From NCBI GenBank assembly GCA_045128915.1, contig JBGVIT010000075.1, positions 1 to 31,370 of the forward strand: DNA of 31,370 nt, given 5' to 3'. Below are positions 1 to 7,892 of the stretch, piece after piece. This DNA is from RGIG9115 sp045128915. Lineage in GTDB: Bacteria; Bacillota; Clostridia; UBA1381. The position numbers and the translations under genes are program-made. The notes beneath the pieces were generated by a model. It was given only the letters and a program-made list of their open reading frames with translations, ran no database searches and had not been told where the DNA came from. Numbering within the stretch: position 1 is the stretch's first letter; each line of letters starts with the position of its first letter.

Positions 1-161
1 TCATTTCTACAACAACGAAAGAATACAACTAAAAACAAAACTGACACCACAAGAAATGCGATGTCAGTATGTTGCTTAAAACTTAATATTTGCTACCATA
101 GGGGTATTTTTGTACTGTCTGCACAAAATGGTGCAGTTCAAAGAACCATAAGAGGTTGTTT

Positions 162-674
162 CTATTTATTATCTTCCAAAAACTTATGCAGATTATCTAC
201 TGCTGTCTGGCCTAAGGATAACAACAAATCAAGCTGTTCTTTGGTATCTCCGGAACCTGCGGTTATTTTGATTAAGTGACCATCTTCATAAATGGTGATA
301 TTGGGAAATGCAACAAACGCACCTGCTCCTATACCGCGTATTTTTTTCTTATTGTCACGAAGCGAATAGCTTTCAGTATATATATTCTTAATATCATTCA
401 CCGACATATCACCGCCGGGATAGGTCACAATAACTGTTATAGGATCAAGAGAGCCTACAGGAACGGGATAGTACGAGACTTTATATGTATTATCACCCAA
501 ATCAACCACAGCATTGTGTTCAAGAAACAAGTCTTGTCCTCCGACAGCAGCCTCGGCATCTGATTCAGAAATTATATCCGTTGGCTTTACCGGTTTAAAC
601 TCGTCTTTGTTATTCGAACAGCCAAACAATAAACAAACAGTCATAGTCACAAGCATCAACAATGCTTTTCGCAT
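162..674 (-). CDS. Putative lipoprotein of unknown function
   Basis: A 170-residue protein with a lipoprotein signal: positively charged start (MRK), hydrophobic stretch to about residue 18, then a lipobox ending LLFGC with Cys19 as the lipidated residue. It should be anchored on the outer face of the membrane after processing by Lgt and the LspA encoded at 18779-19225. The mature part is acidic near its start and contains no motif I recognise. The start is supported by a GGAGG site about 8 bases upstream. It lies 31 bases after the transketolase C half on the same strand and may be the last gene of that operon, although its role has no visible link to the others. No clear U-tract terminator follows; only a short 6-bp hairpin is present near 119-136. 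Confidence 0.8.
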   Translation of the reverse strand: MRKALLMLVTMTVCLLFGCSNNKDEFKPVKPTDIISESDAEAAVGGQDLFLEHNAVVDLGDNTYKVSYYPVPVGSLDPITVIVTYPGGDMSVNDIKNIYTESYSLRDNKKKIRGIGAGAFVAFPNITIYEDGHLIKITAGSGDTKEQLDLLLSLGQTAVDNLHKFLEDNK

Positions 675-705
675 AAATTTATACCCTCCTCAAATAAACA
701 AAAAT

Positions 706-1635
706 TTATTTAAGAGCTATTACTTCCTTAACCTTTTCTGCAATATTCTCAGCAGTTAAACCATAAACTTCGAAAAGTTCTGCGGGAGTTCCTGATGCAC
801 CAAACTTATCTGTTCCCACCATCTTTACAGGTACAGGTTGATTTTCACAGATAACCTCACATACAGCACTTCCAAGACCACCCATAACACTATGTTCTTC
901 CGCTGTTACAATAGCACCGGTTTCCTTTGCAGCCTTGATAATTATTTCTTTATCAATAGGCTTGATTGTGTGTATATTAATCACTCGGGCATTGATACCT
1001 TCATTTTCAAGAAGCTTCTTTGCTTCAAGTGCATATGCAACCATAAGTCCGGTTGCTATAATAGTAGCATCTGTACCACTTGCTACCTCTACACCCTTTC
1101 CAAGTTCAAACTTATAATCTGCAGGGTTAATATCTTCAACTGCAAGTCTGCCAAATCTCATGTAAACGGGGCCTTCATAATCACACGCTGCCTTAACCGC
1201 CTGCATAGCTTCTATATCATCAGCAGGATTAATAATAACCATATCAGGAATAGAACGCATAAGTGCAATATCTTCAAGGCATTGATGTGTAGCTCCGTCT
1301 TCACCAACAGAAATACCTGCATGAGTTGCTCCGATTTTTACATTAAGATGCGGATAGCCGATTGAGTTTCTGATTTGTTCAAAAGCTCTGCCTGCCGCAA
1401 ACATCGCAAATGATGAAGCGAAAGGAATTTTACCACAAGCTGCAAGACCTGCTGCAACACTCATCATGTTTCCTTCAGCAATACCTGCATTGATAAAGCG
1501 TTCAGGATATGTTTTCTTAAATACATCTGTTTTGGTTGATTTTGAAAGGTCAGCATCCAAAACTACCACACGTTCATCTGCACCGCAAAGCATAAGTGCT
1601 TCACCGTAGGATTCTCTTGTTGCTCTCTTTGCCAT
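706..1635 (-). CDS. Transketolase, C-terminal subunit
   Basis: A 309-residue protein matching the split transketolase beta half: the pyrimidine-binding domain of a thiamine-diphosphate enzyme (residues about 5-170, with the conserved INAGIAEGNM segment carrying the glutamate that activates the cofactor) followed by the transketolase C-terminal domain (about 185-305). With the N half it transfers two-carbon ketol units between sugar phosphates in the non-oxidative pentose phosphate pathway in the cytoplasm. The ATG overlaps the TAA stop of the N half (TAATG), the usual sign of translational coupling for a two-subunit enzyme. DXP synthase is related, but the separate N and C halves of about 280 and 310 residues are typical of split transketolases. 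Confidence 0.93.
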   Translation of the reverse strand: MAKRATRESYGEALMLCGADERVVVLDADLSKSTKTDVFKKTYPERFINAGIAEGNMMSVAAGLAACGKIPFASSFAMFAAGRAFEQIRNSIGYPHLNVKIGATHAGISVGEDGATHQCLEDIALMRSIPDMVIINPADDIEAMQAVKAACDYEGPVYMRFGRLAVEDINPADYKFELGKGVEVASGTDATIIATGLMVAYALEAKKLLENEGINARVINIHTIKPIDKEIIIKAAKETGAIVTAEEHSVMGGLGSAVCEVICENQPVPVKMVGTDKFGASGTPAELFEVYGLTAENIAEKVKEVIALK

Positions 1636-2474
1636 TATCTGTCACCCTCCAAATCTTCTATAATTTTGTCAAGCTCGCTTATAGCCTGATTGTACTGCTC
1701 TTCGTTAGGAGCGCTTCCGTGCCAGCCGGCATTATTTTCCATGAAGGATACATTCTTACCTTTTACAGATTTCATTATAACTGCAGTAGGTTTGCCTTTT
1801 GTATTCTTTGCATTTTCGATAGCAGCTCTGAGGCTTGAAAAATCATGAGCATCAGCCAAAACAACATTCCAACCAAAAGCCTCGAACTTCTTATCAATAG
1901 GAGTTGGGTTCATAACATCGGTAATATTACCGTCTATCTGCAAACCGTTAAAGTCAACAAATATAGTGAAATTATCAAGCTTATAATGAGCTGCAAACAT
2001 TGCCTGCTCCCAAACCTGACCTTCTTCGAGCTCACCGTCACCAAGTATTGAATATACTCTATAATTTGCATTATCGAGCTTAGCTGCATATGCCATACCG
2101 CCTGCAGCGCTTATTCCCTGACCCAGTGAACCCGTTGACATATCAACTCCTGGAACTCCTTTCATATCAGGATGTCCCTGAAGATAACTTCCAACACGTC
2201 TGAATGATGTCATATCCTCAACCGGAAAAAATCCTCTTTCTGCCAAAGCACCATAAAGCGCAGGCGCTGTATGTCCTTTAGATAATACCAAACGGTCTCT
2301 GTCAGGATTTTTGGGATCAGCAGGATCAACATTCATTACTTCAAAGTAAAGAAGTGCCAGAAGATCAGCTATTGACAGTGAACCGCCGGGATGTCCTGAT
2401 TTTGCAGAATAAACTGCTGTTAGTGCATTTTTCCGGATTTTGTTTGCAATAATTGCAAGACGTTTTTCTTCCAT
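1635..2474 (-). CDS. Transketolase, N-terminal subunit
   Basis: The thiamine-diphosphate binding half of a split transketolase (279 residues). Visible motifs are SGHPGGSLSIADLLALLYF near the start, the catalytic-histidine region KGHTAPALYGAL, and the GDGELEEGQVWEQA cofactor motif followed by a downstream Asn (DFNGLQIDG). The ATG at 2474 is chosen because GGAGGG lies 5 bases upstream; the in-frame ATG 30 bases earlier (2504) has no such site and overlaps the mrnC stop. The protein begins MEEKRLAIIANKIRKN, as in the family. It lies 26 bases after mrnC and is coupled to the C half by a TAATG overlap. Confidence 0.93.
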   Translation of the reverse strand: MEEKRLAIIANKIRKNALTAVYSAKSGHPGGSLSIADLLALLYFEVMNVDPADPKNPDRDRLVLSKGHTAPALYGALAERGFFPVEDMTSFRRVGSYLQGHPDMKGVPGVDMSTGSLGQGISAAGGMAYAAKLDNANYRVYSILGDGELEEGQVWEQAMFAAHYKLDNFTIFVDFNGLQIDGNITDVMNPTPIDKKFEAFGWNVVLADAHDFSSLRAAIENAKNTKGKPTAVIMKSVKGKNVSFMENNAGWHGSAPNEEQYNQAISELDKIIEDLEGDR

Positions 2475-2500
2475 TTTGTACCCTCCATTTGTATATATAA

Positions 2501-2902
2501 TCAATTATCCAGCGCATTTTCATACGCGCAGGACATTAATTCATTAAGACGTTCATGCTTGTTTGAAAGATAAAGAAAACCAACAAGCGCTTCAAAGCCG
2601 GTAGCTCGTCTGTAATCAGCCACGTCCGCATTCTTGGGAACTGTGGGTGATTTTGCATTCCGGCCTCTTTTATATACGCAAATTTCATCTTCCGAAAGCA
2701 TAGGCTCTATTGCAAGCACGCTCTTCGACTGTGCATGGGCTCTTACGTATTTGACAGCTTCGCGGTGAAGCTTATATGCGGGCATCTGCGGATTTTCAGA
2801 CAGCAAACGGTTTCTTACATAAACCTCATATATGCTGTCGCCTATGTACGCCAGCACCAATGGCGCCAGCAATGATGGTTTTTCTATTCTGTTTTCGTCC
2901 AT
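2501..2902 (-). CDS. mrnC: Mini-ribonuclease 3 (23S rRNA maturation)
   Basis: A 133-residue protein corresponding to an RNase III catalytic domain without the double-stranded RNA-binding domain, the hallmark of Mini-III. The conserved AYIGDSIYEVYVR segment near residue 18 supplies the first acidic metal ligands, and the RRATGFEALVGFLYL stretch near residue 100 contains the second acidic site. In Bacillus this enzyme trims the ends of 23S rRNA precursor. It overlaps the end of cysS by 19 bases; cysS-mrnC is a widely conserved neighbour pair in Firmicutes, which strengthens the call. A GGGTG site precedes the ATG. Confidence 0.93.
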   Translation of the reverse strand: MDENRIEKPSLLAPLVLAYIGDSIYEVYVRNRLLSENPQMPAYKLHREAVKYVRAHAQSKSVLAIEPMLSEDEICVYKRGRNAKSPTVPKNADVADYRRATGFEALVGFLYLSNKHERLNELMSCAYENALDN

Positions 2903-4290
2903 TTTACACCCATAGGAGTATCCTTTAAAACGATGTTCATACTTTTGAGCTTATCTCTGATTTCGTCTGCTGTTTTAAAGTCTTTTACCTTTCTCGCTTC
3001 TTCTCTTTTTCTGATAAGTTCTTCCACTTCTGAATCCAAACTGTTTTTGCTTTCCTTAGTGAAAATTCCAAGCACCGCTCCAAGCTCTCTTATAAGTCCG
3101 AGAGTCTTTTCCACTGCATAAACAGCATTCTTATTCTCGTTTGAAAGTGAAGTGTTTGCCGCGTATGTTATATCGAATATAACTGATATGGCATCAGCGG
3201 TATTAAGGTCATCATCCATAGCGTCTATGAATTTCTGCTTAAGCTCATCAAGCTTTGCACAGTACTGTTTTTCTTCGGCAGTTAAATCTCTTTCCTCGCC
3301 GTTTGAAAGAAGAAATTCAAGATTGTCAATACATGTATAAACTCTAGCAACTGCTGATTTAGCCTGCTCCATAAGTGCATCGCTGAAGTTAATGGGGTTG
3401 CGGTAGTGAGCACTGAGCATAAAATAACGTATTACTTCATAATCATACTTGGCTGATATATCTCTTACTGTGAAGAAATTACCAAGTGATTTACTCATTT
3501 TTTTGTTATCAATATTAATATATCCGTTATGCATCCAATATTTAGCAAACGGCTTTTCATTTGCAGCTTCACTTTGAGCAATTTCATTTTCATGGTGCGG
3601 GAATACAAGGTCCTGACCACCTGAATGAATATCAATAGTTTCACCGAGGAATTTATTTACCATAGCAGAGCACTCAATATGCCAGCCCGGACGTCCCATT
3701 CCCCAGGGGCTTTCCCACGCAGGCTCACCCGGCTTTTGACTCTTCCAAAGAGCAAAATCCATTACGTCCTGCTTTTCATCGCTTATATCAATTCTTGCAC
3801 CTGCTTCAAGCTCATCCATAGGCTGACCTGAAAGCTTGCCGTATTGTCTGAATTTCTTAGTAGAGAAATATACATTGCCGTTTACTGCATATGCATAGCC
3901 TTTATCCTCAAGCTTTTTTATTATTTCAATGATAGCATCAATATTTTCTGTTGCCTTAGGGTGAACAGACGCCTTTTGAATTCCAAGAGCAGAAGCGTCC
4001 TTAAAATACTCGTCAATAAATCTGTCGCCAAGTTCCTTTACTGTTATTCCCTCTTCGTTGGCTCTTTTTATCATTTTGTCGTCTATATCTGTAAAATTCT
4101 GAACGAATTTCACTTTATATCCGCTATACTCAAAGTAACGACGAAGACAGTCAAAAACTATAAACGGTCTTGCGTTGCCTATGTGAAAATAATCATACAC
4201 AGTAGGGCCGCATGAATACATCTTTACTTCGCCTTCGGTCAGGGGTACAAAATCTTCTTTTTTTCTTGACATTGTATTATATATTTTCAT
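2884..4290 (-). CDS. cysS: Cysteinyl-tRNA synthetase
   Basis: A 468-residue class I aminoacyl-tRNA synthetase that attaches cysteine to tRNA-Cys. The HIGH motif is seen in YDYFHIGNARPF (about residue 35) and the KMSKS motif in NKKMSKSLGNF (about residue 265). The zinc ligands are consistent with Cys27 (MYSCGPTVYDY), the Cys in WHIECSAM and the downstream HHENE. Length is usual for bacterial CysS. It starts 2 bases after the cysE stop, and the cysE-cysS-mrnC order is classical for Firmicutes, tying cysteine precursor synthesis to its use in translation. No T-box leader is visible upstream of the operon. Confidence 0.97.
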   Translation of the reverse strand: MKIYNTMSRKKEDFVPLTEGEVKMYSCGPTVYDYFHIGNARPFIVFDCLRRYFEYSGYKVKFVQNFTDIDDKMIKRANEEGITVKELGDRFIDEYFKDASALGIQKASVHPKATENIDAIIEIIKKLEDKGYAYAVNGNVYFSTKKFRQYGKLSGQPMDELEAGARIDISDEKQDVMDFALWKSQKPGEPAWESPWGMGRPGWHIECSAMVNKFLGETIDIHSGGQDLVFPHHENEIAQSEAANEKPFAKYWMHNGYINIDNKKMSKSLGNFFTVRDISAKYDYEVIRYFMLSAHYRNPINFSDALMEQAKSAVARVYTCIDNLEFLLSNGEERDLTAEEKQYCAKLDELKQKFIDAMDDDLNTADAISVIFDITYAANTSLSNENKNAVYAVEKTLGLIRELGAVLGIFTKESKNSLDSEVEELIRKREEARKVKDFKTADEIRDKLKSMNIVLKDTPMGVKWTKTE

Positions 4291-4292
4291 TA

Positions 4293-4952
4293 TTACATTT
4301 CCTCCGATTCAGCTTTCTCGGAAAGCTGTTTTTCAAGCTCTTCAATTTTCTTTTCAAGCTTATTCATATGAACAGACAAAGTACACATCTGTTGTGATAT
4401 AGGATCTGGAACTGATATCTGGTCCAAATCATAAAGCTTTTTACCGTCTTGCTTAACTATTCTTGCAGGAACACCCACACACGTTGAGCCGGGCGGTACG
4501 GCATTGAGAACAACGGCACCTGCGGCAATTTTTGAGTTGTCGCCCACAGTAAACGGGCCAAGCACCTTAGCTCCGCTCCCTACCATAACATTATTACCGA
4601 GAGTAGGGTGACGTTTGCCGGTTTCCTTACCTGTACCACCAAGTGTTACACCTTGATAGATAGTACAGTCATTTCCGATAACTGCTGTTTCGCCGATAAC
4701 AACACCCATACCGTGATCAATAAGCAAGCCTCTGCCGATTGTAGCACCGGGATGAATTTCGATACCGGTAAAAAATCTTGTAATCTGCGAAATGCATCGA
4801 GCAAAAAATTTAAAATGAATTTTGTATAGAAAATGGGCAACTCTATGCCACATCACTGCGTGAATTCCGGGATAAAGGAGCAAAACTTCAAATCCGTTAC
4901 GAGCCGCCGGATCTCTCTCAAGTACAGATTTTATATCATAAAACAAAGACAA
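4293..4952 (-). CDS. cysE: Serine O-acetyltransferase (TTG start proposed)
   Basis: Acetylates L-serine with acetyl-CoA to give O-acetylserine, the precursor of cysteine. The helical N-terminal domain (DPAARNGFEVLLLYPG, then HRVAHFLY) is followed by the left-handed beta-helix of hexapeptide repeats (IHPGATIGRGLLIDHG and on), with the catalytic His-Asp pattern of the family. A charged coiled tail (about 40 residues, ending in KLEKKIEELEKQLSEK) replaces the usual short C-terminus. The longest frame begins at ATG 4979, but AAGGAGG at 4961-4967 lies 8 bases before an in-frame TTG at 4952 and a promoter (4983-5011) would start transcription about at the ATG, so TTG 4952 (219 residues) is preferred. 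First gene of the cysE-cysS-mrnC-transketolase operon. Confidence 0.93.
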   Translation of the reverse strand: MSLFYDIKSVLERDPAARNGFEVLLLYPGIHAVMWHRVAHFLYKIHFKFFARCISQITRFFTGIEIHPGATIGRGLLIDHGMGVVIGETAVIGNDCTIYQGVTLGGTGKETGKRHPTLGNNVMVGSGAKVLGPFTVGDNSKIAAGAVVLNAVPPGSTCVGVPARIVKQDGKKLYDLDQISVPDPISQQMCTLSVHMNKLEKKIEELEKQLSEKAESEEM

Positions 4953-4982
4953 GCCTTTCCCCTCCTTAAAGTCACTCATTTG

Positions 4983-5011
4983 ATTATATAATAAATTAGC
5001 GCAAAAAACAA
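4983..5011 (-). promoter_or_regulatory. Promoter of the cysE-cysS-mrnC operon
   Basis: On the minus strand TTGTTT (5006-5011), a 17-base spacer and a perfect TATAAT (4983-4988). The predicted transcription start is about 4976, downstream of the first base of the ATG at 4979, which supports the TTG start at 4952. Confidence 0.6.
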
Positions 5012-5076
5012 TATAAATAAGAAAATTTATGCAAATTTATAAAAATAGCACAGCGGCAAATAAAAAACTATGATAA

Positions 5077-5850
5077 TTACATAAAGCTTATTCTTTCTAC
5101 GTTTTTGCATACTCCTTTTGAATCTATATCAAAAACACATCCGCAAAATCTTGCCGCACCATCAGCTACCGCAAATTTTCTCGGCATTCCTGTCATAAAC
5201 CGTTCAACAACCGGCTGACGCTCCATACCAAGAACAGAGTAAAAAGCACCGGTCATACCAAGATCTGAGATATATCCCGTTCCTTTCGGTAAAATCACCT
5301 CATCAGCAGTCTGTACATGGGTATGAGTTCCGTAAACCGCACTTACTTTGCCGTCAAGAAACCACCCCATCGCCTGCTTTTCGCTTGTAGCTTCGGCATG
5401 GAAATCTACAAGTATTATATCCGTTTCGTTTTTGAGCTTTGAAATCTCTCTTTCAGCGGCTTCAAAAGGGCAGTCCGAAGCTTCCATGTAGGTTCTGCCG
5501 ATTATATTAATAACACCTACCTTTTCTTTATTCAGAAGAGAAAGAAGCATAGAACCTTTGCCCGGACATGATTTTGCAAAATTAGCAGGACGTATTATAT
5601 TCTTGTTATAAGCCAGAATGTTCACTACATCCTTGCAGTTCCAGGTATGATTGCCAAGGGTAATTCCTCCTACACCAATACCCATCATCTCGTCATAAGT
5701 ATTTCTTGAAATACCATGACCATGAGAGAGGTTTTCTCCATTAATGAGAGTCAGGGAAATGTCATATTCTTTGACCAATCGTTCAAGATGATTTTGAAGC
5801 ATTTCTCTTCCCGGACGACTAACAACGTCTCCAACACATAAAATTTTCAT
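5077..5850 (-). CDS. ymdB: YmdB-family metallophosphoesterase
   Basis: A 257-residue metallophosphoesterase of the YmdB type (TIGR00282-like), usually about 260 residues. Metal-binding motifs appear in order: GDVVSRPGRE near the start, NGEN, GNHTW (about residue 67), DFHAEATSEKQAMGWFLDG (about 150) and the GTHTHVQTAD motif (about 175). Members hydrolyse 2',3'-cyclic nucleotides and in Bacillus affect biofilm and sporulation-related gene expression. CGGAG lies 6 bases before the ATG. It follows the CDP-alcohol phosphatidyltransferase gene by 48 bases and is probably transcribed from the same promoter at 6414-6442. Confidence 0.92.
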   Translation of the reverse strand: MKILCVGDVVSRPGREMLQNHLERLVKEYDISLTLINGENLSHGHGISRNTYDEMMGIGVGGITLGNHTWNCKDVVNILAYNKNIIRPANFAKSCPGKGSMLLSLLNKEKVGVINIIGRTYMEASDCPFEAAEREISKLKNETDIILVDFHAEATSEKQAMGWFLDGKVSAVYGTHTHVQTADEVILPKGTGYISDLGMTGAFYSVLGMERQPVVERFMTGMPRKFAVADGAARFCGCVFDIDSKGVCKNVERISFM

Positions 5851-5898
5851 ACATTACTCCGTTTCTGTATTATCTTAAAAATTTGTTCAATTTCAAAA

Positions 5899-6381
5899 TT
5901 ATTCTTTCACTCTTATAGCAACACTTTCATGAATTACCGAAATAGTTCCCATAAAGCACACTCCTACGGAACTATATTTTAAATCAACAAAATTAATTGT
6001 AAGAGGCAAAAGGAACAATATTAAACCCGTAATTTTATTCATTGCAGTATGCAAAAATACCAACCTTTTATTAACATACGCAAATATGATATTATAAAGC
6101 TTTGCAGTTGCGATAACGAAAATCCAAAGCCATAACCACACCGCTATATGCACCACGGGCAGCAATTTAATCAAAGCTGCTACAACAAATGCAAGGTCAG
6201 CAACAGTATCATATGTTGCCCCAAATTCACCGATACTATTTGTCTTTCTTGCAACCGCACCATCAATCATATCACTAATTCCGCAAAGAAAATATGTAAT
6301 GTAAAACCAAAAAGAACAAACTGGCGTAAGCAACATCAATAAACTACATATAATGCGAAAGCTTGTGATTACATTTGCCAT
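5899..6381 (-). CDS. CDP-alcohol phosphatidyltransferase family membrane protein
   Basis: A 160-residue integral membrane enzyme. The full family signature D-G-x2-A-R-x8-G-x3-D-x3-D is present: Asp40, Gly41, Ala44, Arg45, Gly54, Asp58 and Asp62. About four to five hydrophobic segments surround it. The family transfers a phosphatidyl group from CDP-diacylglycerol to an alcohol such as glycerol 3-phosphate, serine or inositol; the acceptor cannot be read from the sequence. It is shorter than typical PgsA (about 180-190 residues), so it may be a paralogue rather than the housekeeping PgsA. AGAGGTGA precedes the ATG. Start of a two-gene unit with ymdB. Confidence 0.85.
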   Translation of the reverse strand: MANVITSFRIICSLLMLLTPVCSFWFYITYFLCGISDMIDGAVARKTNSIGEFGATYDTVADLAFVVAALIKLLPVVHIAVWLWLWIFVIATAKLYNIIFAYVNKRLVFLHTAMNKITGLILFLLPLTINFVDLKYSSVGVCFMGTISVIHESVAIRVKE

Positions 6382-6413
6382 ATGTTCACCTCTGAATTTA
6401 CGGTTATTGCTCT

Positions 6414-6442
6414 ATTATCACACATTCTCATTCTTATGTCAA
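6414..6442 (-). promoter_or_regulatory. Promoter of phosphatidyltransferase-ymdB
   Basis: Minus-strand TTGACA (6437-6442), 17-base spacer, GATAAT (6414-6419) preceded by TGT, an extended -10. It lies about 33 bases before the start codon at 6381. Confidence 0.7.
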
Positions 6443-6550
6443 GTCAAGTGAGCGGCAAATAATTTATCATACAACGCAATATTGCTTGTTATTAAAGGCC
6501 GTATAATTTTAATGCCAAGCTGACTCGTCTTATGTTAAGAACAAAAACAA

Positions 6551-7306
6551 TTATCTTTTCGCAATAACGATTGGTTGATAAAATCCCGTTTCTTCAGGGA
6601 ATTTCCATACCACACTAATACACCCATTAGAGAGAAGTAAGTTGGTAAGTTCTTCCCTACGGATCGCCCTGTATTCACATTCAAATTTACTTGTTTTTAA
6701 AGATATATCGTCTTCAATGATATATTGAGTGAGTTTGTAATTATCAGCATTCCAATTCCAAGTTTGGAAAGATACCCTCTGCCCTTTTTCTGTATTATAT
6801 ATATACGGAGCGGAGTATGGTGGCTTATTTTTAAGCAAAACATCATAATCTCTGATGCTTGCAACAAACATCCCACCCATTGCAATTCGGCTTAAAATAC
6901 TCTTGATTGCCATTTCTAAATCATTTTTTGTAAGCATATGCGGGAGAGCATTGTCCATCGCAATAACGATGTCAAACTTTCGAGAAAATGTTTTGGATAA
7001 TGTGCGAAAATCGGCATTTTCAAAGCGAATATTCACATTGTTTTCTATAGCCCGCTGTCTTACTTCATCAAGTTCACCATCACTTATATCTGAAGCAGTT
7101 ACATTATATTCCAAAGTAGCAAGCCCTACTGCTTGCGTTCCAATGCCACAGGCACAATCAAGAATTTCCGCTTTCTTATCATACCCGTTATCTTTGAACA
7201 GTTTGTCTAAAATTACAGATTGTTCTTTTACTGTAGTTTGCCAATCAAGAAAAAGTTTATCATATTGCGGAGCCAAATTATCATAAAAGCTCTGTATGAT
7301 ATCCAT
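6551..7306 (-). CDS. Class I SAM-dependent methyltransferase
   Basis: A 251-residue Rossmann-fold methyltransferase. Motif I (SAM binding) is ILDCACGIGTQAVGLA at about residues 48-63; the acidic residue after beta 2 is in VTASDIS, and the motif IV region is DIVIAMDNALPHM at about 112-124. The opening FYDNLAPQYDKLF and overall pattern recall small-molecule methyltransferases of the glycine/sarcosine type, but the substrate is not determinable. The ATG is preceded by AAAGGAGC. It stands alone on the minus strand; its upstream region is one copy (7345-7425) of the repeat also found at 8593-8672, and it may have been acquired with that accessory patch. Confidence 0.85.
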   Translation of the reverse strand: MDIIQSFYDNLAPQYDKLFLDWQTTVKEQSVILDKLFKDNGYDKKAEILDCACGIGTQAVGLATLEYNVTASDISDGELDEVRQRAIENNVNIRFENADFRTLSKTFSRKFDIVIAMDNALPHMLTKNDLEMAIKSILSRIAMGGMFVASIRDYDVLLKNKPPYSAPYIYNTEKGQRVSFQTWNWNADNYKLTQYIIEDDISLKTSKFECEYRAIRREELTNLLLSNGCISVVWKFPEETGFYQPIVIAKR

Positions 7307-7344
7307 ATGGATGCTCCTTTCTGTATTTCAATTTTTCGATAATA

Positions 7345-7425
7345 TTCGACATCCTTACTATAAAGAGCGTATAATCTGAATACCATTCTTTTTTGGTAAT
7401 TGCGACACATAAGGTTTAGATTCAA
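7345..7425. repeat. Dispersed ~80-bp repeat, copy A
   Basis: Aligns with 8593-8672 in the same orientation over about 80 bases with roughly 80% identity by eye and one or two single-base gaps. Shared exact blocks include CTTACTATAAAGA, GTATAATCT and CATAAGGTTTAGAT. Both copies keep a plus-strand promoter-like arrangement, TCGACA, 18 bases, TATAAT. Copies A and B bracket the repeat arrays and the phd-doc module. Confidence 0.7.
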
Positions 7426-7442
7426 CTCGTTTTTAGATAAAT

Positions 7443-7460
7443 TTTGCAACAAGTTGCAAA
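7443..7460. repeat. Palindrome TTTGCAAC-AA-GTTGCAAA
   Basis: Perfect 8-bp inverted repeat with a 2-base centre, immediately followed by the first AGCTAAAT unit of the array. No U-tract follows, so it is not a terminator. Confidence 0.7.
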
Positions 7461-7626
7461 GCTAAATTATTCTGCTTCGCTCCATAGCTAAATAACTCCT
7501 TTGGAGTAGCTAAATTAAATTCGCTTTTAGCGTGCGAAGCACATTTAGCTGCAGTAGGCTATTTTGCTGAACTTGTTCAATTTAGCTCGCAATAGCGAAT
7601 TTAGCTGCATTGCTTTGCAATGCAAT
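7460..7626. repeat. AGCTAAAT forward-then-inverted repeat array
   Basis: Three exact copies of AGCTAAAT (7460-7467, 7486-7493, 7508-7515) are followed by three exact copies of the reverse complement ATTTAGCT (7543-7550, 7580-7587, 7599-7606). Several spacers are small hairpins: ACTCC-TTT-GGAGT (7495-7507), GAAC-TT-GTTC (7569-7578), TCGC-AA-TAGCGA-like (7587-7598) and TGCATTGC-TTT-GCAATGCA (7606-7624), the last being the cap of the array. The whole can fold into a branched cruciform. A related, degenerate copy is at 10432-10522. Confidence 0.75.
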
Positions 7627-7651
7627 TGCGAGGCATAAGGTTTAGATGCAA
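7625..7651. repeat. Truncated third copy of the dispersed repeat
   Basis: Matches the right-hand end of copies A and B (ATTGCGAGGCATAAGG then TTTAGATGCAA), same orientation, lying between the two palindromic arrays. Confidence 0.6.
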
Positions 7652-7660
7652 ACCTTTATA

Positions 7661-7865
7661 GCGATATACTCACTTCGTTCGTGCGATATATTTTCACTCT
7701 GTTCAAATGCGATATAACTCCATTTCATTCCGTTGCGATATGATATAAATTCCTTTTTTTCTCGTCCCGCAGGAACATATCGTACCTTTAGGTATATCGC
7801 ATCCGCAAGGATATATCGCAAATTCCGTCAGGAATTTATATCGCTGCATTGCTTTGCAATGCAAT
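7661..7865. repeat. GCGATATA forward-then-inverted repeat array
   Basis: Forward units at 7661-7668, 7683-7690, 7709-7716 and 7735-7741 (last imperfect, followed by GATATA at 7742-7747), then inverse units TATATCGC at 7776-7782 (imperfect), 7793-7800, 7812-7819 and 7837-7844. Spacers on the inverted side are perfect mini-hairpins: TACC-TTTA-GGTA (7783-7794), ATCC-GCAA-GGAT (7801-7812) and AAATTCC-GTCA-GGAATTT (7820-7837). The array is capped at 7843-7865 by the same 23-base hairpin, identical base for base, that caps the AGCTAAAT array at 7604-7626. Confidence 0.75.
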
Positions 7866-7892
7866 AGTTCATAACAAGTTAGTACCAAAAAC

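Larger units (their letters stand above)
7307..7892. other. 586-base gene-free region of repeats
   Basis: No convincing coding sequence. The region holds, left to right: one copy of an ~80-base dispersed repeat (7345-7425), an 18-base perfect-stem palindrome (7443-7460), an array based on the 8-mer AGCTAAAT and its inverse (7460-7626), a truncated copy of the dispersed repeat (7625-7651), and an array based on GCGATATA and its inverse (7661-7865). These are listed separately. Short open frames here (for example 7228-7452 minus) are carried by the repeats and not believed to be genes. Confidence 0.75.

Noticed and set aside
119..136. Terminator after the lipoprotein gene
   Set aside because: CTGCAC/GTGCAG stem of 6 bp but no adjoining T-tract on either strand.
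838..1365. A 175-codon open frame opposite the transketolase C half
   Set aside because: Shadow of the real gene: no ribosome binding site, composition rich in Cys/Ile/Asn as expected for antisense of coding DNA, and the minus-strand gene has full motifs.
4980..5076. T-box or other riboswitch before cysE
   Set aside because: Only about 97 bases between genes, with the promoter close to the start; no specifier loop, TGGNACCGCG box or anti-terminator.
7340..7430. tRNA or known small RNA gene in the dispersed repeats
   Set aside because: No cloverleaf, no T-loop GTTCAA/GTTCGA at the right place, and no match to remembered RNase P, SRP or tmRNA cores.
7228..7452. A 74-codon frame at the start of the methyltransferase
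   Set aside because: It is made of dispersed-repeat copy A plus an out-of-frame part of the methyltransferase start; copy B has an in-frame stop, and no family is recognised.
7460..7865. CRISPR array
   Set aside because: Repeats are only 8 bases, switch orientation midway, and spacers are self-complementary; no cas genes are near.
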